Positions 60,695 to 64,000 of a DNA stretch of 64,000 nt are shown here, in pieces. The stretch's first letter is position 1, and every line of letters starts with the position of its first letter. Under the pieces are notes generated by a model. That model made no database searches and was not told the origin of the DNA. It saw only the letters and a program-made list of their open reading frames with translations. The DNA lies in assembly GCA_021806165.1 (NCBI GenBank), contig JAJZXY010000001.1, positions 117,951 through 181,950 of the forward strand, read 5' to 3'. A program made the translations under genes and the position numbers. Source of the DNA: Thermoplasmata archaeon. Lineage in GTDB: Archaea; Thermoplasmatota; Thermoplasmata; Sysuiplasmatales; Sysuiplasmataceae.

Positions 60695-61393
60695 TCAGCC
60701 CTCAAGAGTGAAGTAAAGGCGCCTGTTGCTCTTCCCCTTGTTCTCGAATTTCAGTGGTGTCACCTTTACAACTTCGCCGAGATTCTTGACATGCACACCC
60801 CCGTCCGCCTGTATGTCCAGTCCCTCAATCTCGACTATCCTGAATGTCTCAATGTCAGGCGGAGCTGCCCCGGCGAGCTTGACAACATCAGGTATTTTCA
60901 CCGCCTCCTCCCTTGGAAGGAAGTACGTCTTGACAGGAAGGTTCCTGGACACCGCCTCGTTCACCATGTCCACATATGAATTCATCAGATTCCTGTCGAG
61001 GTTTTCAAGGCTGAAGTCAATCCTGGATTCGTCAGGCCTTATCTGGTTGCCTGTTATGAGCGCTCCTGCCTGCCTGTTGAATACGGCGCTCAGCGCATGA
61101 GCGGTGGTGTGCATCCTCATTATCCTGTATCTGCGCTCCCAGTCCACGACTCCGTGCACACTCTCCCCAGGCTCGAAGCTTCCCCCCTCCACAACATGGA
61201 ATATGCTGCTCTCTCCCTCCTTCTGCGTGTCCGTAACCCTTGCGCCGCCAAGCGAACCGCTGTCGCCTAAAAGTCCTCCCCCCTTGGGGTGGAATGCCGT
61301 CTGGTCAAGGTAGACCTTGCTGCCTTCCACCTTCTCCACCTTTGCATCAAATTCCCTCACATATGCATCTTCCCAGTATATTTTGCGGACCAT
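60695..61393 (-). CDS. alaX: Alanyl-tRNA editing protein AlaX
   Basis: 232 residues from ATG 61393 (a GTG three codons earlier is possible). AlaX-M type: VYLDQTAFHPKGGGLLGDSG (the conserved GG-Q region), MRMHTTAHALSAVF (HxxxH zinc ligands), and EIEGLDIQADGGVHVKNLGEV (third His ligand; the Cys of the CGGTH version is Asp here). It hydrolyses Ser- or Gly-tRNA(Ala). It is separated by 12 nt from the cysteine-rich gene upstream, so may be co-transcribed. Confidence 0.93.
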   Translation of the reverse strand: MVRKIYWEDAYVREFDAKVEKVEGSKVYLDQTAFHPKGGGLLGDSGSLGGARVTDTQKEGESSIFHVVEGGSFEPGESVHGVVDWERRYRIMRMHTTAHALSAVFNRQAGALITGNQIRPDESRIDFSLENLDRNLMNSYVDMVNEAVSRNLPVKTYFLPREEAVKIPDVVKLAGAAPPDIETFRIVEIEGLDIQADGGVHVKNLGEVVKVTPLKFENKGKSNRRLYFTLEG

Positions 61394-61405
61394 TGACACC
61401 ACTGC

Positions 61406-62296
61406 TCACTTGCCAGTCCAGCAGCTTCCTGTTTTCCTGTCATACCATGCATTCACATACTCGCCTGTGCTCAGTTGCCTGCAGAAGTAATTCGTGTCAC
61501 AGAAGTCACACAACTCCTCGTTCCCTATCACCCAGCCGGTTCCCGGATTCATGTCTGTCTTCAGCTCTACCATCTCCTCCGAAAGGCCGCTCGTCAGTGT
61601 ATCGAATGGATTCCCAGTGCACTGGTTGCACCCCGACTGGCAGGGATAGGGTTCAACGGTGAAGAAGGGGCCAGTGTTCCCGTTGGCAGTATTGTGGTAG
61701 TCGCAGAATACCGCGCATGACTGCTCCCCAGACAGGGTAGCTGTCACACCTGGCGGCAGAAATACATTGTAGGCGCCTTTCTGCCGGAGGTCAGGGAGCT
61801 TGATGGAGGAAATCCAGTCAGAAATCGCCTTCGCGATCTCGCTGCTTGACACAGCGCTCGGCGGATCTTCAGGCATTATCGCCCTGCCGGCCAGTTTTCC
61901 AATGCCTACGTTGTACTGGGCAAGTCCGCCGGAGTAGCTCTGGTTGGTTTCAATATTCACAGTCGCCCTGTCCACATCCCTGATCCACTGCTGGGAGGAC
62001 GGGGAGGAGTAGAACTTTCCCCAGTAAACGTTCACCCAGGAGTAGCCATCCTGCCAGAGCGGTCCGCCGTTGTACTTGACATCAACCGCACTCTGCCTGA
62101 CCGAAAAGCGGTGTCCGCAGGGGTCTGCATAATGCCAGATCCCCGACCTCTGGCTGTCATACTTGAGATCGTAGTTTATGATCGGGATGCGCAGCGTGCT
62201 CACAGTACCCCTTACTCCCACGTGTGAAAAGCCGGTAACAGCCTCGCCGCATATCGGGCACGTGCCTATTCCGGAGCAGTTCTCGCATTCCGACAT
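61406..62296 (-). CDS. Cysteine-rich protein of unknown function, possibly EXO/PHI1-like
   Basis: 296 residues from ATG 62296, chosen because a TATA CTTAAAATAAAG at ~62322-62333 lies ~27-30 nt upstream (the TTG at 62317 is too near). N-terminus is a zinc-ribbon-like CENCSGIGTCPICGEAV; later CGH, CAVFCDYH, CQSGCNQC, CDFCDTNYFC add about 15 cysteines. No signal peptide. The order WVNVYWGKFY ... AYNVFLPPG ... FCDYHNT ... EEMVELKTD ... GNEELCD faintly recalls plant EXORDIUM and its bacterial relatives (VELxTDP...GEIGDLC). That likeness is weak. Confidence 0.5.
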   Translation of the reverse strand: MSECENCSGIGTCPICGEAVTGFSHVGVRGTVSTLRIPIINYDLKYDSQRSGIWHYADPCGHRFSVRQSAVDVKYNGGPLWQDGYSWVNVYWGKFYSSPSSQQWIRDVDRATVNIETNQSYSGGLAQYNVGIGKLAGRAIMPEDPPSAVSSSEIAKAISDWISSIKLPDLRQKGAYNVFLPPGVTATLSGEQSCAVFCDYHNTANGNTGPFFTVEPYPCQSGCNQCTGNPFDTLTSGLSEEMVELKTDMNPGTGWVIGNEELCDFCDTNYFCRQLSTGEYVNAWYDRKTGSCWTGK

Positions 62297-62371
62297 CGCA
62301 TATTCCAATACCTTCAATCTTTATTTTAAGATTGCCTGGGAGTGCTGCGAACCCTTAGCAGCGCCATGCAT

Positions 62372-63370
62372 TCAGATCAGAGCTGCCACATAGTCGTTGA
62401 ACTCATCTACCATGTCCTGCCAAGTCCGTTCCAGCGCCTTCTCCCTGAACACCGGTGACGAGCCTGTCTCATACGCTGTCCTCAGAGCGTCTACGACACT
62501 CTGCTTCTCCCCATTCCTGCAGAAAAACACACCAGGCTTTCCTCGATATACTTCCTTGTGAACCGGCAGGTCACTTATCACCACCGGCTTCTCCATGGTA
62601 AGCGCCTCCCCCGGCGTTATAGAATAACCCTCCTCGAGAGACAGGTAAACGTAGATGTCACTCTCCGCATAGACCTTGAACATTTCATCATTGCTGCCAG
62701 CCCCCCTGAGGTCGAATCTTATGCCCGCCTTTTCGCAATTTGTCCTTAGCATTTCCTCATTCCAGTTCCACTTCCCCGCAACATGGATCAATCTTATCTT
62801 CCTGTCTGGAAAGGCCTCCCTGAGAATCTCAGGGAGCTGAAGCATCGGTGTCCTCCTGCTTCTTCCCGGGGCTATGCCTCCAACGTGCGACACGACTATT
62901 TCATCACCATGGCGCTTTTGCCGGGGAATATCGTGCTCCTGAACCCCGCACCTGATAACCTTCACCGGTTTTCTGTATTTCCTCTTCAGCCTCTCTGCAA
63001 CGAATTCGCTGAGGGTTATGTATGAACCTGAAAAGCCGATTGCCATATTGGTAAGCGCCATTTCTGCAGGATCCTCCTTCAAAATGTTGGGATGGAGCAC
63101 GAGCATCACATCAGGGAAGAGATACCTGCCGTCTATGGAAACTGTCAATACCCTGCTCCTCACCCTGCTGGACACAAAAACCCTCAATGAGGCACCGACG
63201 AGTCCAATGAATGCATGTTCAGAGCGGTTGCTGTTCAGCATGATACAGGGGAAGTTGCTTCCATGGCGCAGCCTCTCTGAAATCTGTGATATCGCGCTGT
63301 TGCTGCCGCCATAATCCATTGAAACAAGACATGCTCCATTCAAGGTCGCAACAACTCCGGTCGGCCCCAT
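62372..63370 (-). CDS. GT4-type glycosyltransferase
   Basis: 332 residues with GT-B fold. N-terminal SMDYGGSNSAISQISERLRHG (acceptor-side loop GGSN), mid ADSLRVF-type strands, and the donor-binding region FRPDR? replaced here by EEGYSITPGEALTMEKPVVISDLPVHKEVY with E-x7-E. Typical of lipopolysaccharide or N-glycan assembly enzymes. A minus TATA-like TTTAAATTTAA at ~63380-63390 would start transcription near 63360, so the in-frame TTG at 63343 could be the true start rather than ATG 63370. Neighbours suggest surface glycan synthesis. Confidence 0.88.
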   Translation of the reverse strand: MGPTGVVATLNGACLVSMDYGGSNSAISQISERLRHGSNFPCIMLNSNRSEHAFIGLVGASLRVFVSSRVRSRVLTVSIDGRYLFPDVMLVLHPNILKEDPAEMALTNMAIGFSGSYITLSEFVAERLKRKYRKPVKVIRCGVQEHDIPRQKRHGDEIVVSHVGGIAPGRSRRTPMLQLPEILREAFPDRKIRLIHVAGKWNWNEEMLRTNCEKAGIRFDLRGAGSNDEMFKVYAESDIYVYLSLEEGYSITPGEALTMEKPVVISDLPVHKEVYRGKPGVFFCRNGEKQSVVDALRTAYETGSSPVFREKALERTWQDMVDEFNDYVAALI

Positions 63371-63682
63371 CTAATGCTCATTAAATTTAAACCTGTGGTT
63401 TTTTTATGTCGTAATTGAGAATCACCGAACAGCATGTTCAAACCGCACGGAATGGCAGGTACCTGCAAGTGGCAACGATCGGTCCCCGCTAGGTACATGA
63501 GTATGATGCGCACGCCTTTCCACACAATGCACCTGTTTACGTGCCGTACAGGGGACAGCACCCCACCAGCCCCGTCGGGTCAAAGGAGTCGAACAGCCAC
63601 CTGCCTGAGCGCCGGAGCTGCCTGAAACAACAAGAAGCTTTAAGTCAAAGTCTATAATCGAGTCCTTGAGCCGCCAATATAC
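63371..63682. other. Intergenic region with promoters, no gene seen
   Basis: 312 nt between the divergently placed glycosyltransferase and tRNA-Glu. It contains the minus-strand TATA TTTAAATTTAA for the glycosyltransferase, and plus-strand GCTTTAAGTC (about 63637) and CTATAATCG (about 63651) close to tRNA-Glu. The short ORFs listed there show no codon bias or family likeness. Confidence 0.5.
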
Positions 63683-63755
63683 GCTCCCGTAGTGTAGCGG
63701 CCAATCATCTAAGCCTCTCGAGCTTGGGACTCGGGTTCAAATCCCGACGGGAGCA
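63683..63755 (+). tRNA. tRNA-Glu (CTC)
   Basis: Plus-strand cloverleaf GCTCCCG...CGGGAGC with discriminator A, D arm GTGTAGCGGCCAATCAT, anticodon loop CTCTCGA (anticodon CTC) and T arm CTCGGG-TTCAAAT-CCCGA. No intron. CCA is not encoded. Confidence 0.94.
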
Positions 63756-64000
63756 AACCAATATAGGTTGTGGCTCTAATATTATCTTGATTTATCGACA
63801 ATAAATGGGCGAATATTAACACTGTAATTTGAAAAGAAATCGCGCAACTGTTATCAATCCACGCACCCGTGAAGACAGTGTACCAGATCTGCTGTAATTT
63901 CCTGATCCTGTACTCTCACTCTGTTCGCCTCAACTGTCTTCAAAGCTAAGATATTTTCTGCCTGTCAGCCACTCCTCGTTTATGTCCATCAATATGGACA
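63756..64000. other. Right-edge region, perhaps the 3' end of a minus-strand gene
   Basis: Mostly AT-rich and featureless. The last 18 nt form a perfect inverted repeat TGTCCAT-CAAT-ATGGACA. On the minus strand an open frame enters from the right and ends at TGA 63930-63932 (last residues SILMDINEEWLTGRKYLSFEDS), which could be a gene's C-terminus, but 23 codons cannot prove it. Confidence 0.3.

Noticed and set aside
1-64000. CRISPR array, IS element or integrase
   Set aside because: No regular direct repeats with spacers, transposase motif or att-like duplication was seen.
63983-64000. Inverted repeat TGTCCAT-CAAT-ATGGACA as a mobile-element end
   Set aside because: It is only 18 nt at the window edge, has no partner repeat or transposase in view, and may lie in coding sequence.

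Overview
The window is archaeal and most likely from a Thermoplasmata / Thermoplasmatales-like organism of moderate-to-high GC. The evidence is an archaeal gene repertoire (AglB/Stt3, archease, RpoK next to ribosomal protein S2, a GfcR-type regulator, AlaX, MEMO protein, ZPR1), TATA boxes about 25-30 nt before many genes, two tRNA genes with short introns at position 37/38, several DUF835 proteins, an S53 acid peptidase, a bacterial-type pantothenate kinase as known from Picrophilus, and a Thermoplasma-like mevalonate decarboxylase-family protein. Promoters are of two kinds: near-leaderless ATG genes, and genes with a Shine-Dalgarno that often use TTG or GTG. No CRISPR array, insertion sequence, integrase or replication origin was seen.

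Layout. 1-9 kb: housekeeping metabolism (aconitase, Xaa-Pro peptidase, archease plus mevalonate pathway gene, GfcR, HD and isochorismatase-like hydrolases, VOC and Nudix proteins) with tRNA-Thr and tRNA-His. 8.8-16.3 kb: a giant AglB oligosaccharyltransferase of about 2,200 residues, translationally coupled to a small surface CARDB protein. 16.4-19.7 kb: pyrF, a frameshifted GNAT gene, a glutaminase-less asparagine-synthetase-like gene, superoxide dismutase. 19.8-28.6 kb: a cell-surface block: large membrane protein, bactofilin-DUF835-coiled-coil fusion, two secreted anchored proteins, a stand-alone DUF835 protein, and a small membrane protein with a double winged-helix regulator. 28.7-32.6 kb: Lrp regulator, four-cluster ferredoxin overlapping a class III aminotransferase, and a convergent GSAM-like aminotransferase. 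32.8-39 kb: S-layer-like protein, MEMO-rpsB-rpoK operon, second Cys-cluster aminotransferase. 39-42 kb: acyl-CoA dehydrogenase, TRASH zinc protein, rhodanese, and a GcvH-like/TusA-like fusion. 42-49.5 kb: sedolisin with a huge C-terminal extension and a membrane-spanning receptor-like protein ending in DUF835. 49.6-63.7 kb: mixed metabolism and transport (two MFS, CoaA, SurE, CPA antiporter, ADH, AlaX), two glycosyltransferases, tRNA-Arg with intron, tRNA-Glu.

Two themes stand out. First, surface biology: AglB, a second large membrane protein, two GT4 enzymes, and six secreted, membrane-anchored proteins dense in N-x-S/T sequons, interleaved with three DUF835 proteins that are candidates for the cytoplasmic side of a surface-linked system. 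Second, unusual cofactor and sulfur chemistry: a ferredoxin coupled to a PLP enzyme carrying a Cys cluster, and a lipoyl-like domain without its lysine fused to a TusA-like domain beside a rhodanese.
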